A stretch of 64,000 nucleotides of DNA from Roseiarcus sp963696665 (GCA_963696665.1 CAVOLE010000044.1:1-64000); one strand, 5' to 3'. Shown: positions 9,318 through 20,243, counted from the stretch's first letter. Numbers and translations: made by a program. Notes: a model not told the origin generated them from the sequence alone.

Positions 9318-9452
9318 CGGCTCTCCCCTCCCCGTTCTTGGGGAGGGGCGGGGGGTGGGGCTCTCTGAGAGGGCGCGAGAGAGCGTGAAGGGTTTCCGGA
9401 AGCGGAGCCCGCCCCACTTCGTTCCCCTCCCCGTCAAACAGGGAGGGGAATA
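9318..9452. repeat. Pair of C/G-rich intergenic hairpin repeats
   Basis: A hairpin CCCCTCCCC-GTTCTT-GGGGAGGGG (about 9325-9348) is followed about 80 bases later by CCCCTCCCC-GTCAAACA-GGGAGGGG (about 9424-9449). Similar elements lie near 2.03, 7.3 and 7.4 kb. They are probably dispersed non-coding palindromes. The stretch from 9453 to 9710 shows nothing else that I can assign. Confidence 0.55.
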
Positions 9453-9710
9453 CGCCCCGCCGCCACCGCGCCACAGAAACCGTCCGCATCGCAACCGCTT
9501 CGATCTCGCGCGGATCGTTTCAGCGGGGAGCGCGGACGCCCATACGCAGCTCGGGAACGTGGTCCAGGGCCGCTCACGCGACCGGGGAGCGCCTGTATGT
9601 GAAGATTCTCGCGTACTCTCGCCGGATGGGGAGAAGAGGCGGGGGCCGCTTTGCCGGAGGGTGGTTTGCGCGCGCGCCCTTGCGCTAGCCGTCGGCATGG
9701 TCCAAATAGG

Positions 9711-9810
9711 GTCCGGGAGGTTGGCGAAGGACGTACCGCTCGCCAACCGGGTCAGGTCCGGAAGGAAGCAGCCCTAACGAGCCAGGGCGGGTCTTTGTCC
9801 AACCTCCTAC
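9711..9810 (+). ncRNA. ffs: Signal recognition particle RNA, small bacterial type (4.5S)
   Basis: The conserved domain IV core is present: GGTCAGGTCCGGAAGGAAGC at 9750-9769, followed by AGCCCTAA. The ends pair as GGAGGTTGG (9716-9724) with CCAACCTCC (9799-9807), giving the single long hairpin of about 100 bases. The RNA binds Ffh and directs membrane-protein targeting. Its position just upstream of dnaX is common in alphaproteobacteria. Confidence 0.93.
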
Positions 9811-9867
9811 CGCCGCCCTTTTGCCCAGGCCGCGGGCCTGGGCCCCGGAAGCCAAGCCCGTTCGCGC

Positions 9868-11679
9868 ATGAATGACCTGATCGGGGACCCCGTCGCCGCC
9901 GAGTTGTCGCTCGGGCTCGACCTCGGCCCGAGCCCCGCCAAGGCGGCGCCCTATCGCGTGCTCGCGCGCAAATACCGCCCCGCCAGCTTCGCCGACCTGA
10001 TCGGCCAGGAGGCGATGGTGCGCACCCTCGCCAATTCGTTCAAAGCCGATCGCATCCATCAGGCCTATATCCTGACCGGCGTGCGCGGGGTCGGCAAGAC
10101 GACGACCGCGCGCATTCTCGCGCGCGCCTTCAACTACAGCCTGCCCGGCAAGATCGATCGACCCAGCATCGACATGCCGGAACTCGGCGCGCATTGCCAG
10201 GCGATCATGGAGTCGCGCCATATCGACGTCATCGAGATGGACGCCGCCTCGCACACCGGCATCGACGACGTGCGCGAGATCATCGAGAACGCGCGCTATC
10301 GCCCGGTCTCGGCGCGCACCAAGGTCTACATCATCGATGAAGTGCACATGCTTTCGAAGCCCGCCTTCAATGGCCTGCTGAAGACGCTGGAAGAGCCGCC
10401 GGAGCACGTCAAATTCCTGTTCGCGACGACGGAAATCGAGAAGGTGCCGATCACGGTGCGCTCGCGCTGCATCCGCTTCGATCTCAAGCGGATCGAGTTG
10501 GGCGAGTTGATGCGGCACCTCGAGAAGATCTGCGCCGCCGAGGGGGTTTCCGCCGAGCCCGACGCGCTCGCGCTGATCGCGCGCGTCGCCGAGGGCTCCG
10601 TGCGTGACGCGCTCTCGCTGCTCGATCAGGGCATCGCGCACGGCGCGGCGGACGGGGTGCGCGCAGCCGACATCCGCGCGATGCTCGGGCTCTCCGACCG
10701 CGGCGAAATCATCGACCTCTTCGTCCATGCGATGAAGGGCGAGATCGCGCAGGCGCTGGCGCTCACAGCGAGGCTGCATCACGCCGGCGCGGACGCCGCC
10801 GAAATGCTGATCGAACTCGCCGAGTTCTGTCATTTCGTCACCAGGGTCAAGCTCACGCCCGGCGGACTGGCCGACCCCGCGATCAGCGAGACCGAGCGCC
10901 GACGCGGCGGCGAGATCGCATCGCAGCTGAGTCTCGGGCCGCTCACCCGCGCATGGCAGATTCTGCTCAAGGGCGTCGAGGACGTCAAGGATTTGCCGCG
11001 CCCGCTCGCCTCCGCCGAAATGGCGATCATCCGCCTCGCCTATGCCGCCGATCTGCCCAGCCCCGAGGACGCGTTGCGCAAACTGGCGGAGAGCGCCGAA
11101 TTGGCGCCGCGCGTCGCGCCGGTTACCCCTTCCCCCAGCGCGCCGCGGAGCCAGACGCTCGGCGGCTCGGTCGTGGGCGTCGGCGCCTCGGCGCTCCGCT
11201 CGCCGCCGCCCGCGCCCATCGCCGCGCCGTCGAACGCGCCACGCCTCGCCAGGTTCGAGGACGTGGTGGCGCTCGCGCGCGCCAAGCGCGACATCCAACT
11301 CTGCCAGGCGCTCGAACGCGACGTCCGGCTCTCGCGGTTCGAGCCGGGGCGGATCGAGTTCTCGCTGATCGAGGGCGCCTCCTCCGCGCTGGCGCAGGCG
11401 CTTTCGCGCCGGCTCTCGGAGTGGACCGGGGAACGATGGATGGTGGCGCTCGCGCCGGGCGCGACCGCGCCCACGCTGCGCGAAACGGCAAACGCTCGCG
11501 AGGCGGAGCGGCTGAGCGGCGTCGCGGCGCATCCTCTCGTGCGCAAGGTGCTCGAACGTTTCCCCGGCGCGAAAATCGTCGACGTGCGCGGGCCGGAGCC
11601 CGCGCCGATCCTCTCGACGCCGGCGCCGGACGACGACGACGCCTATGCCGATTCGTCCGGCCCCGACGACGATCTCTAG
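9868..11679 (+). CDS. dnaX: DNA polymerase III subunit gamma/tau
   Basis: The protein has 603 residues. The AAA+ clamp-loader domain starts with YRVLARKYRPASFADLIGQ, then Walker A GVRGVGKTTTARIL, the Walker B YIIDEVHMLS and the sensor 1 region FATTEIEKVPITVRSRC. DAASHTGIDDVREI is characteristic. The zinc-finger region has only HCQAIMESRHIDV, the reduced form seen in many alphaproteobacteria. A Pro/Ala-rich linker (about residues 415-460) leads to a tau-like C-terminal domain and an acidic tail. It loads the sliding clamp in the replisome. No clear slippery A-run for gamma formation was noted. It is followed by ybaB and recR, a classic operon. Confidence 0.95.
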   Translation: MNDLIGDPVAAELSLGLDLGPSPAKAAPYRVLARKYRPASFADLIGQEAMVRTLANSFKADRIHQAYILTGVRGVGKTTTARILARAFNYSLPGKIDRPSIDMPELGAHCQAIMESRHIDVIEMDAASHTGIDDVREIIENARYRPVSARTKVYIIDEVHMLSKPAFNGLLKTLEEPPEHVKFLFATTEIEKVPITVRSRCIRFDLKRIELGELMRHLEKICAAEGVSAEPDALALIARVAEGSVRDALSLLDQGIAHGAADGVRAADIRAMLGLSDRGEIIDLFVHAMKGEIAQALALTARLHHAGADAAEMLIELAEFCHFVTRVKLTPGGLADPAISETERRRGGEIASQLSLGPLTRAWQILLKGVEDVKDLPRPLASAEMAIIRLAYAADLPSPEDALRKLAESAELAPRVAPVTPSPSAPRSQTLGGSVVGVGASALRSPPPAPIAAPSNAPRLARFEDVVALARAKRDIQLCQALERDVRLSRFEPGRIEFSLIEGASSALAQALSRRLSEWTGERWMVALAPGATAPTLRETANAREAERLSGVAAHPLVRKVLERFPGAKIVDVRGPEPAPILSTPAPDDDDAYADSSGPDDDL

Positions 11680-11697
11680 TCAATGCAGGAACGCGAA

Positions 11698-12021
11698 ATG
11701 GTCGACATCATGGGAATGATGAAGAAGGCGCAGGAGATGCAGGCGAAGCTCGCCGACGCGCAGGATGAATTGTCGCGCCTCGAGGTGGAGGGCCAGTCGG
11801 GCGGCGGGCTGGTGAAGATCGCGCTGACAGGCAAGGGCGAGATGAAGTCGATCCATCTCGATCCCTCGCTGCTGACCCCGGACGACAGGGAAATGGCCGA
11901 GGATCTGATTCTGGCCGCGTTCGCCGACGCCAAGGGCAAGGCCGATCGCGCGGCGGCGGAGAAGATGCAGGCATTGACGGCCGGCCTGCCGCTGCCGCCG
12001 GGCATGAAGCTGCCGTTCTGA
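11698..12021 (+). CDS. ybaB: YbaB/EbfC family nucleoid-associated protein
   Basis: The protein has 107 residues. It shows the family helix MMKKAQEMQAKLADAQDEL, the strand region VEGQSGGGLVKIALTGKGE and the terminal GLPLPPGMKLPF. YbaB forms dimers that bind DNA. I chose the ATG at 11698 because AGGAA lies eight bases upstream. The in-frame ATG at 11683 would add five residues and overlaps the dnaX end closely. The spacing to recR is four bases. Confidence 0.93.
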   Translation: MVDIMGMMKKAQEMQAKLADAQDELSRLEVEGQSGGGLVKIALTGKGEMKSIHLDPSLLTPDDREMAEDLILAAFADAKGKADRAAAEKMQALTAGLPLPPGMKLPF

Positions 12022-12025
12022 CGAC

Positions 12026-12631
12026 ATGTCGACCCAGGTCGCGGGACCGGAAATCGAGCGGCTGATCCAGCTGCTGGCGCGTCTGCCGGGCCTGGGGCCG
12101 CGCTCGGCGCGGCGCGCGGCCCTGCACCTGATCCGCAAACGCGCGCAACTGCTCGATCCGCTCGCCGAGGCGATGCGAATCGCGCATGACCGCATTGCGA
12201 CCTGCTCGGTCTGCGGCAACGTGGACACGCGCGATCCCTGCACGATCTGCGCGGACGAGCGGCGCGACCCCTCGATGCTGGTGGTCGTCGAATCCGTCGG
12301 CGATCTCTGGGCTCTCGAGCGCGCAGACGCGACGCGAGGGCGCTATCACGTGCTCGGCGGGGCGCTGTCGCCGCTCGACGGCGTCGGCCCCGACGATCTC
12401 AACCTGGCGAGCCTCGTCGCACGCGTCGCCTCGGGCGGCGTGAAGGAGGTCGTCCTCGCGGTCAATGCGACCGTCGACGGCCAGACGACGGCGCATTATG
12501 TCACCGACTTGCTCGGCCCCTACGCGGTCGAGGTGACCCGGCTCGCGCATGGAGTCCCGGTCGGCGGCGAATTGGACTATCTCGACGACGGCACGCTCGC
12601 CGCCGCGATGCGGCAGCGAACGGCGTTCTGA
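12026..12631 (+). CDS. recR: Recombination mediator protein RecR
   Basis: The protein has 201 residues. A helix-hairpin-helix (LLARLPGLGPRSARRAALHL) is followed by a C4 zinc finger (CSVCGNVDTRDPCTIC). A TOPRIM domain follows (MLVVVESVGDLWALERAD, then EVVLAVNATVDGQTTAHY), with the C-terminal Walker-like GVPVGGELDYLDDGTL. RecR works with RecF/RecO to load RecA at gaps. It is the last gene of the dnaX-ybaB-recR unit. Confidence 0.96.
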   Translation: MSTQVAGPEIERLIQLLARLPGLGPRSARRAALHLIRKRAQLLDPLAEAMRIAHDRIATCSVCGNVDTRDPCTICADERRDPSMLVVVESVGDLWALERADATRGRYHVLGGALSPLDGVGPDDLNLASLVARVASGGVKEVVLAVNATVDGQTTAHYVTDLLGPYAVEVTRLAHGVPVGGELDYLDDGTLAAAMRQRTAF

Positions 12632-12727
12632 TTTCGCGTCCACGGGTCATCTAACCGCCGAGATATCGCGTATCCTATGCCGCTGGCCGCCTGTCGGCCG
12701 CGTTGAACTTCAGGAAAGGTTCTTTCC

Positions 12728-14135
12728 ATGGCTGTCGCCGGCTCGGCTGTCCCGTCCTCCGCGCCGTTTCGTCCGCCGGCGCCGCGCCCGCGAACGAAGC
12801 CGCTGAGCGCGGTCGGCATGATCTATCAGCTCTGGCGCAACCCGCTGGAAATCTGGTCGAACGCGCATTTCGAACACCCCGTCCTGATCGGACGCACGAT
12901 GCTCGGCGTACGCGCGGTGGTAGCGACCCGGCGGGAGTGAGGCGGGTGTTGCTCGACAACGCCGCGAACTATCGCAAGGACGCGCTGCAGTTGCGGGTGC
13001 TGCGGCCGGGGCTCGGAAGCGGGCTGCTGACGGTCGACGGGGAGGGCTGGCGCGCGCAGCGCCGCGCGCTGGCGCCGCTGTTTTCACCGCGCCAAGTCGC
13101 CGATTTCGCGCCCGCGATGCACCGCGTCGCCCGCGCCCTCGTCGAACGGATCGGCGTCGGACGGGACGGCCGGCTGGTCGAAGTCTCCGAGGAGATGGGG
13201 CGGACGGCGCTCGAGGTGCTCGAGCAGACGCTGTTCAGCCAGGGGCTGGCGCGTGGCGCGAGCGAGTTTCAGCGTGCGGTCGCGGCCTATTTCAACACGA
13301 TCGGCCGGCTGGACCCGCTGGATCTCCTCGGCGCGCCGAAATTCCTCCCGCGGCTCGGACGGCTGCGCGGGCGCGAAGCGCTCGCGTTTTTCGCGAGCGC
13401 GGTCGACGACATCATTTCCGCGCGCAAACGCCTGATCGACTCGGGCGCGTCCGCGCCCTCGGATCTGCTGACGCTGCTGCTCCGTGCGCTCGATCCGGAA
13501 ACCGGGCGCGGCATGAGCTTGGACGACGTTCGCGCCAATATCGTCACCTTCATCAACGCCGGCCATGAGACGACCGCCAATGCGCTGACCTGGACGTTGT
13601 TCCTGCTCTCGCAGGCGCCGGATTGGCGCGAGCGCGTCGAGGCGGAGCTGGACGCGAAATTCGATCCCGGACCTGGACGACGATCCGCTCGCGAGGCTTC
13701 CCGTCACGCGCGCGGCGCTCGAAGAAGCCATGCGCCTCTATCCGCCCGCCGCCACCCTCAGCCGCGAGGCGATCGGCGAGGATTGGCTCGCAGGCGCGCG
13801 GATTCCCGCCGGCACGACGGTGACTGTCGCGCCCTACCTGCTGCATCGCCACCGGCGTTTATGGAAAGACCCCGATGCGTTCGATCCCGAGCGCTTTCTC
13901 GGCGCCAACCGCGATGCGATCGACCGCTATGCCTACATTCCGTTCGGCGCGGGTCCGCGCGTCTGCATAGGCATGAGCTTCGCGTTGCAGGAGGCCGTCA
14001 TCGTGCTCGCGCACCTGCTCGCGCGCGTTTCGCTTCGAGCTTCTGCCCGGCCATGTCGTCGAACCGGTGCAGCGCGTGACGCTGCGGCCACGGTATGGAA
14101 TGCGGATGATCGTACGCCGCCGCGCGCCAGGGTGA
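12728..14135 (+). pseudogene. Cytochrome P450 with three frameshifts
   Basis: The pieces together make a complete soluble P450 of about 465 residues. The N-terminus starts at 12728 after AGGAAAGG (SAVGMIYQLWRNPLEIWSN). A base appears to be missing near 12930, and the next frame carries RVLLDNAANYRKDALQL, the I-helix AGHETTANALTW and LFLLSQAPDWRERVEAEL. A second shift at about 13665 leads into the ExxR region (EEAMRLYPPAATLSREAI) and the heme loop FGAGPRVCIGMSFALQEA. A third at about 14025 leads to FELLPGHVVEPVQRV and a stop at 14135. P450s are heme monooxygenases; the substrate is unknown. Three shifts within 1.1 kb suggest real decay, although sequence error cannot be excluded. Confidence 0.8.
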
Positions 14136-14164
14136 GCCCCTTTCAAGAAAGCGCAAAAAAGGGT

Positions 14165-14193
14165 TTGACACCGCGTCCCGACCTCCCTATATC
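14165..14193 (+). promoter_or_regulatory. rrn operon promoter
   Basis: TTGACA (14165-14170) and TATATC (14188-14193) are separated by exactly 17 bases, about 540 bases upstream of 16S. This is the best sigma-70-type promoter in the leader. The first rRNA leader bases would start just after it. Confidence 0.75.
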
Positions 14194-14417
14194 CCGCCAA
14201 CCGACGGCGCTGCCGCTTTGAGCGGTGGATTGGCTGCCGGTTTTTCGGGCCTATCGAGAATCACACCTCCCCACCGAGAGGCGGGGTGGAGTGTTTCGGT
14301 CTTTTTTTGCTTTTGGCGAGAGCCTGAGGCGGATTTGACGGCGAAGGAGGCCTGCGAACGAAATTGGGTTTGGGCGGTTTTCGGCGCGGGCTACGGCTCG
14401 GTCGGAACTCCCAAACC

Positions 14418-14447
14418 CGAGGCTCCTGCCTCGAATGCTGTTTGACA
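14418..14447 (+). promoter_or_regulatory. rRNA antitermination (boxB-boxA-like) site in the leader
   Basis: A small hairpin CGAGGC-TCCT-GCCTCG (14418-14433) is followed two bases later by TGCTGTTTGACA (14436-14447). The latter matches the boxA consensus used for Nus-dependent rRNA antitermination. The rest of the leader (14194-14730) contains no gene that I can support. Confidence 0.6.
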
Positions 14448-14730
14448 ATTGTATCGGAAGAAAGAGAGACGTGGGCGGCGGTTTCCTTGCGGGGACTTGT
14501 CGTTGGGTCTGGGCTTCGGCGTGAGCTGGGTTTGGGTTGGCGATGGGAACCGAAGAGATGCTGACGGTCACGTTTCAAAAATTCATCGCGCTTGGACTAT
14601 TTGATTTGTATGAACGTCGTGAGACGGTCGGGCGGATTTAGGTCCGGGCGGATGTGTTTGGAACTCGTCAAGAATGCGACGCGGTCGTAAGGGCTGCGTC
14701 GAAGTGACCAGTCGGGACAAGATCTCAATT

Positions 14731-16214
<1,484 letters not shown>

Positions 16215-16419
16215 GGATTCGGAGGACAGCAGACAGAGGACGGAGAACTCGAGTTCTCGCGTCGACATGTCTTGTCGTCCGGTTTGGAATCAAGCGGCCG
16301 AGATCACGGCCGCGTTTGCGGGAAACCGCCCCCTTCGCCTCTCTTTCTTCCGGAATCGGACGACGGAATACAGAGTACGGATATCCGTATTCTGTGCTCC
16401 GTCCTCAGTCCTCCGAGAA

Positions 16420-16496
16420 GGGCTTGTAGCTCAGTTGGTTAGAGCGCGCGCTTGATAAGCGTGAGGTCGGAGGTTCAAGTCCTCCCAGGCCCACCA
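16420..16496 (+). tRNA. tRNA-Ile(GAT)
   Basis: This 77-base cloverleaf starts GGGCTTGTAGCTCAG, has the anticodon GAT in the loop TTGATAA, the T-loop GGTTCAAGTCC and an encoded CCA. It sits in the usual place in the rrn spacer. Confidence 0.97.
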
Positions 16497-16544
16497 GGGT
16501 CGGAAACGTTTCCGGTCTCCGTGCTCTATATTCCGTCCTCCGAC

Positions 16545-16620
16545 GGGGCTATAGCTCAGTTGGGAGAGCGCGTGCTTTGCAAGCATGAGGTCGTCGGTTC
16601 GATCCCGTCTAGCTCCACCA
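16545..16620 (+). tRNA. tRNA-Ala(TGC)
   Basis: This 76-base cloverleaf has the acceptor GGGGCTA paired with TAGCTCC, the anticodon TGC in TTTGCAA, the T-arm CGGTTCGATCCCG and an encoded CCA. It is the standard second tRNA of the spacer. Confidence 0.97.
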
Positions 16621-16671
16621 TTTGGCGCGCCGGCGATCTGTGCTCCGTTCTCCGTCATCTGTTTTCCGACC

Positions 16672-16729
16672 GGAGAGCGCGTGCTTTGCAAGCATGAGGT
16701 CGTCGGTTCGATCCCGTCTGGCTCCACCA
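16672..16729 (+). pseudogene. Truncated duplicate of tRNA-Ala(TGC)
   Basis: From GGAGAGCGC to the CCA end this copies the preceding tRNA-Ala except for one base in the acceptor arm (TGGCTCC in place of TAGCTCC). The first 18-19 bases, including the 5' acceptor strand and part of the D arm, are missing. They are replaced by the end of a spacer repeat (TTTTCCGACC). It cannot fold as a tRNA. Confidence 0.92.
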
Positions 16730-17364
16730 ATCGGAGTGCGGAAGACGGAGAACGGAGGACGGATCGTCGCTCGAGGCGGCGTGTTTCCGGTTCGACGGGC
16801 TGTCCGATACATGGAGTTTCGCCTTGCGCATCGCGTGGGGCGTTTACGAAGAATGATTCAGCGGCGCGGTTTATCCGTCCGCTGTCTTCCGTTCTCCGTT
16901 ATCTGACATCGTGAAGAGGAAACACATTCGGTCGGTCCCGGAATACGGACGGCGGAGTACGAGAGGACGGATGCTCATCCGTCGTTCGATCTCCGTCTTC
17001 CGTTCTCCGATCCGAGCATCTCAGTCGTGGGCCTCGCTTGACCGCAAGGCTCCCGGATGTGTTTGAAGCAAAACTGGTCTTTTCGACCGAGGGGGCGCTG
17101 CCGAGCGCTCTTTCGGTTTACCGAGGGGATTCAGAAGGCGAGTCGGAGGACAGAGAACGGATGAAGTTAATCGTCTGTTCTCAGTTCTCTGTCGTCTGTC
17201 CTCCGATACGCTCCTTGGTTATGAGAACAATCAAGTGTCATAAGGGTATCTGGTGGATGCCTTGGCGCTGAGAGGCGATGAAGGACGTGGTACGCTGCGA
17301 TAAGTCTCGGGGAGCCGCGAACAGGCTTTGATCCGAGAATTTCCGAATGGGGAAACCCACCTTC

Positions 17365-17482
17365 GATCTCTGTTACTCCGAGGAGACGGCCTGTCGAAGT
17401 TCATCTGGAGGCACACTCCGGATGGGCGGAAGCAGGGCGTCGGCCGAGCTCAGGCTCGGCGATCTTTGGACTAGCAGAGATC
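17365..17482 (+). other. 23S helix 9 intervening sequence
   Basis: An extra 118 bases replace the short helix 9 loop between CCCACCTTC and GAAGGTAT. The ends pair as GATCTCTG (17365-17372) with CAGAGATC (17475-17482), an RNase III type stem. Helix 9 insertions of this size are well known in Hyphomicrobiales. No coding sequence is present. Confidence 0.8.
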
Positions 17483-17774
17483 AAGAGAAGGTATTTATTC
17501 CTGAATCCATAGGGAATAAAAGCGAACCCGGGGAACTGAAACATCTAAGTACCCGGAGGAAAGGACATCAACGAGACTCCGTTAGTAGTGGCGAGCGAAC
17601 GCGGACCAGGCCAATGCTTTGGCTGGGATTACCAGAACCGGTTGGAAAGCCGGGCCGCAGCGGGTGACAGCCCCGTATGGATATGAACCAGTCGAGAGAT
17701 TCGAGTAGGGCGGGACACGTGCAATCCTGTCTGAACATGGGGGGACCACCCTCCAAGCCTAAGTACTCCTCAGC

Positions 17775-17806
<32 letters not shown>

Positions 17807-17879
17807 GTGAAAAGCACCCCGACGAGGGGAGTGAAACAGTTCCTGAAACCGGATACCTACAAACAGTCGGAGCCCGCTC

Positions 17880-17980
17880 ACCGAAGGTCGAGCGTGCGGA
17901 GGACAGAGAACAGAGGATCGGATCGCTCAATAGGCTATTTTCCGTTCTCCGTCGTCCGTCCTCGGTATTCCGTTTAAGGC
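17880..17980 (+). other. 23S helix 25 intervening sequence carrying a spacer-type repeat
   Basis: The helix 25 stem CCCGCTC (17873-17879) with GAGCGGG (17981-17987) encloses about 101 bases. Inside are GAGGAC (17899-17904) and GAGAAC (17906-17911), facing GTTCTC (17944-17949) and GTCCTC (17958-17963). This is the same repeat family that fills the 16S-23S spacer. No protein is encoded. Confidence 0.8.
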
Positions 17981-18484
17981 GAGCGGGTGACGGCGTACCT
18001 TTTGTATTATGGGTCAGCGACTTAAAGTAGCGAGCAAGCTTAAGCCGATAGGCGTAGGCGCAGCGAAAGCAAGTCTGAACAGGGCGTTCAGTTCGTTGCT
18101 TTAGACCCGAAACCGAGTGATCTAGTCATGAGCAGGTTGAAGGCACGGTAACACGTGCTGGAGGACCGAACGGGTGCCTGTTGAAAAAGGCTCCGATGAC
18201 TTGTGATTAGGGGTGAAAGGCCAACCAAACTCGGAAATAGCTGGTTCTCCGCGAAATATATTTAGGTATAGCCTCGAGACGAGGCTCCAGGGGGTAGAGC
18301 ACTGGATGGGCTAGGGGGGCTAAAACCCTACCAAACCTAACCAAACTCCGAATACCTGGAAGTCATTCTCGGGAGCCACACAGTGGGTGCTAACGTCCAT
18401 TGTGGAGAGGGAAACAACCCAGACCAACAGCTAAGGCCCCCAATTCGTGGCTAAGTGGGAAAGGATGTGGAAATCCCAAAACAA

Positions 18485-18515
<31 letters not shown>

Positions 18516-18602
18516 TAAAGAAAGCGTAACAGCTCACTGGTCTAAACAAGGGTTTCCGCGCCGAAGATGTAACGGGGCTCAAGCCACGAGCCGAAGCTTT
18601 GG

Positions 18603-19068
18603 GTTCAGTGATCGGTTATCAGTGAACAGTGATCGGAAAAGAGAAGCGCGATGGTAGACGAGAAGCGAGCGTGGGGTTCGGAAGACTTGGAGGTCTTTCG
18701 ACAGGCTTATGCATTGTCGCTTGAGATCCATCGCGCCAGTCTGGACATTTCCTAAGATCGAGCAATACAACGGTCTTGCCGATCAATTGCGACGGGCTTC
18801 GAAGTCCGTGTGCGGGTTGATCGTTGAGGGCGTCGGGCGACAAACTGCGTCGTCCCAGGAGTTCGCGCGCTATCTGACGATGGCGATCGGCTCGGGGGAA
18901 GAAGCGAGGTTGTGGTGTCGTTATGCTCTCGATCTGGGATACGTCGAGGCGAAGACAGCAGAGGAATGGCGTGACGCAATACGGCCAAATCCTCCGCAAG
19001 TTGATGAAGCTGCGCGCGAGCGTCCAGCTTCGTTCCGATCACTGATTACCGACAACTGATCACTGAAC
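18603..19068 (+). other. 23S helix 45 intervening sequence encoding an S23-type protein
   Basis: About 466 bases interrupt helix 45 between GAGCCGAAGCTTTGG and GTAGCGGAGCGTTCCGTAA. The outer arms GTTCAGTGATC (18603-18613) and GATCACTGAAC (19058-19068) are perfect complements. So are the inner arms CAGTGATCGGA (18627-18637) and TCCGATCACTG (19034-19044). The arms are built from repeated CAGTGATC-like units. The interior holds an S23/IVP gene. Confidence 0.88.
18651..19045 (+). CDS. S23/IVP four-helix-bundle protein inside 23S rRNA (two frameshifts)
   Basis: The ATG at 18651 opens a frame with LEVFRQAYALSLEIHR that stops early at 18753-18755. Removing one A at 18747 restores DFPKIEQYNGLADQLRRASK, then IVEGVGRQTASSQEF, YLTMAIGSGEEARLW and RYALDLGYV. 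Removing one base near 18976 gives YGQILRKLMKLRASV and a stop at 19045, about 131 residues in all. This is the S23 ribosomal-protein/IVP family found in 23S intervening sequences and related to the Avd protein of diversity-generating retroelements. Its function is not settled. Here the gene is either decayed or affected by base-call errors. Confidence 0.82.
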
Positions 19069-19641
19069 GGTAGCGGAGCGTTCCGTAAATTGATGAAGGG
19101 ACAGCCGTGAGGCATCCTGGAGATATCGGAAGTGCGAATGCTGACATGAGTAACGACAAACACTGTGAAAGACAGTGTCGCCGAAAGTCCAAGGGTTCCT
19201 GCGTAAAGTTAATCTTCGCAGGGTTAGCCGGTCCCTAAGGCGAGGCCGAAAGGCGTAGTCGATGGGAACCACGTTAATATTCGTGGGCCAGTGGGTAGTG
19301 ACGGATGAGATAAGTTGTCGGGGATTACTGGATTTCCCTGGCAGCGACCTCGTTCCAGGAAATAGCTCCCACATCAGACCGTACCCGAAACCGACACAGG
19401 TGGACAGGTAGAGCATACCAAGGCGCTTGAGAGAATGACGTTGAAGGAACTCGGCAATTTACCTCCGTAACTTCGGAATAAGGAGGCCCTCGGTTCGCGC
19501 AAGCGGGTCGGGGGGGCACAGTCCAGGGGGTGGCAACTGTTTAACAAAAACACAGGGCTCTGCGAAATCGTAAGATGACGTATAGGGTCTGACGCCTGCC
19601 CGGTGCCGGAAGGTTAAAAGGAGAGGTGCGAGCCTTGAATT

Positions 19642-19735
<94 letters not shown>

Positions 19736-19805
19736 CTTCCCCGCTGTCTCCAACGTCAGCTCAGTGAAATTGAAGTCCCCGTGAAGATGCGGGGTTCCTG
19801 CGGTC

Positions 19806-19840
<35 letters not shown>

Positions 19841-20166
19841 TGCGTTGGCATTCGTGACGGTATGTGTAGGATAGGTGGTAGGCTATGAAACCGGGGCGCC
19901 AGCTCTGGGGGAGCCACCCTTGAAATACCACCCTTACTTTTATGGATGTCTAACCGCGCGCCGTCATCCGGCGCCGGGACAACGCATGGTGGGTAGTTTG
20001 ACTGGGGCGGTCGCCTCCCAAAGAGTAACGGAGGCGCGCAATGGTTGGCTCAGACCGGTCGGAAATCGGTCGCTGAGTGCAATGGCATAAGCCAGCCTGA
20101 CTGCGAGACCAACAAGTCGAGCAGAGACGAAAGTCGGTCATAGTGATCCGGTGGTCCCGCGTGGGT

Positions 20167-20214
<48 letters not shown>

Positions 20215-20243
20215 ACTCCCCAAGAGTCCATATCGACGGGAGT

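Noticed and set aside
9093..9746. 217-codon minus-strand frame between the DCC1 remnant and the SRP RNA
   Set aside because: It crosses two hairpin repeats and the SRP RNA. Only the short DCC1-like part is meaningful, and it is already given as a remnant.
9685..11532. 615-codon open frame on the minus strand
   Set aside because: It is an antisense shadow of dnaX with Arg/Ala-rich composition and no family motifs.
16217..17215. CRISPR array in the rrn spacer
   Set aside because: The repeats vary in sequence, length and orientation and lack regular spacers. No cas genes are present.
18603..19068. Group I intron or homing endonuclease in 23S
   Set aside because: The site is helix 45, a known intervening-sequence site. 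The encoded protein is of S23/IVP type, with no LAGLIDADG or HNH motif.
18603..19068. Diversity-generating retroelement (because IVP is related to Avd)
   Set aside because: No reverse transcriptase, template repeat or variable repeat lies nearby.
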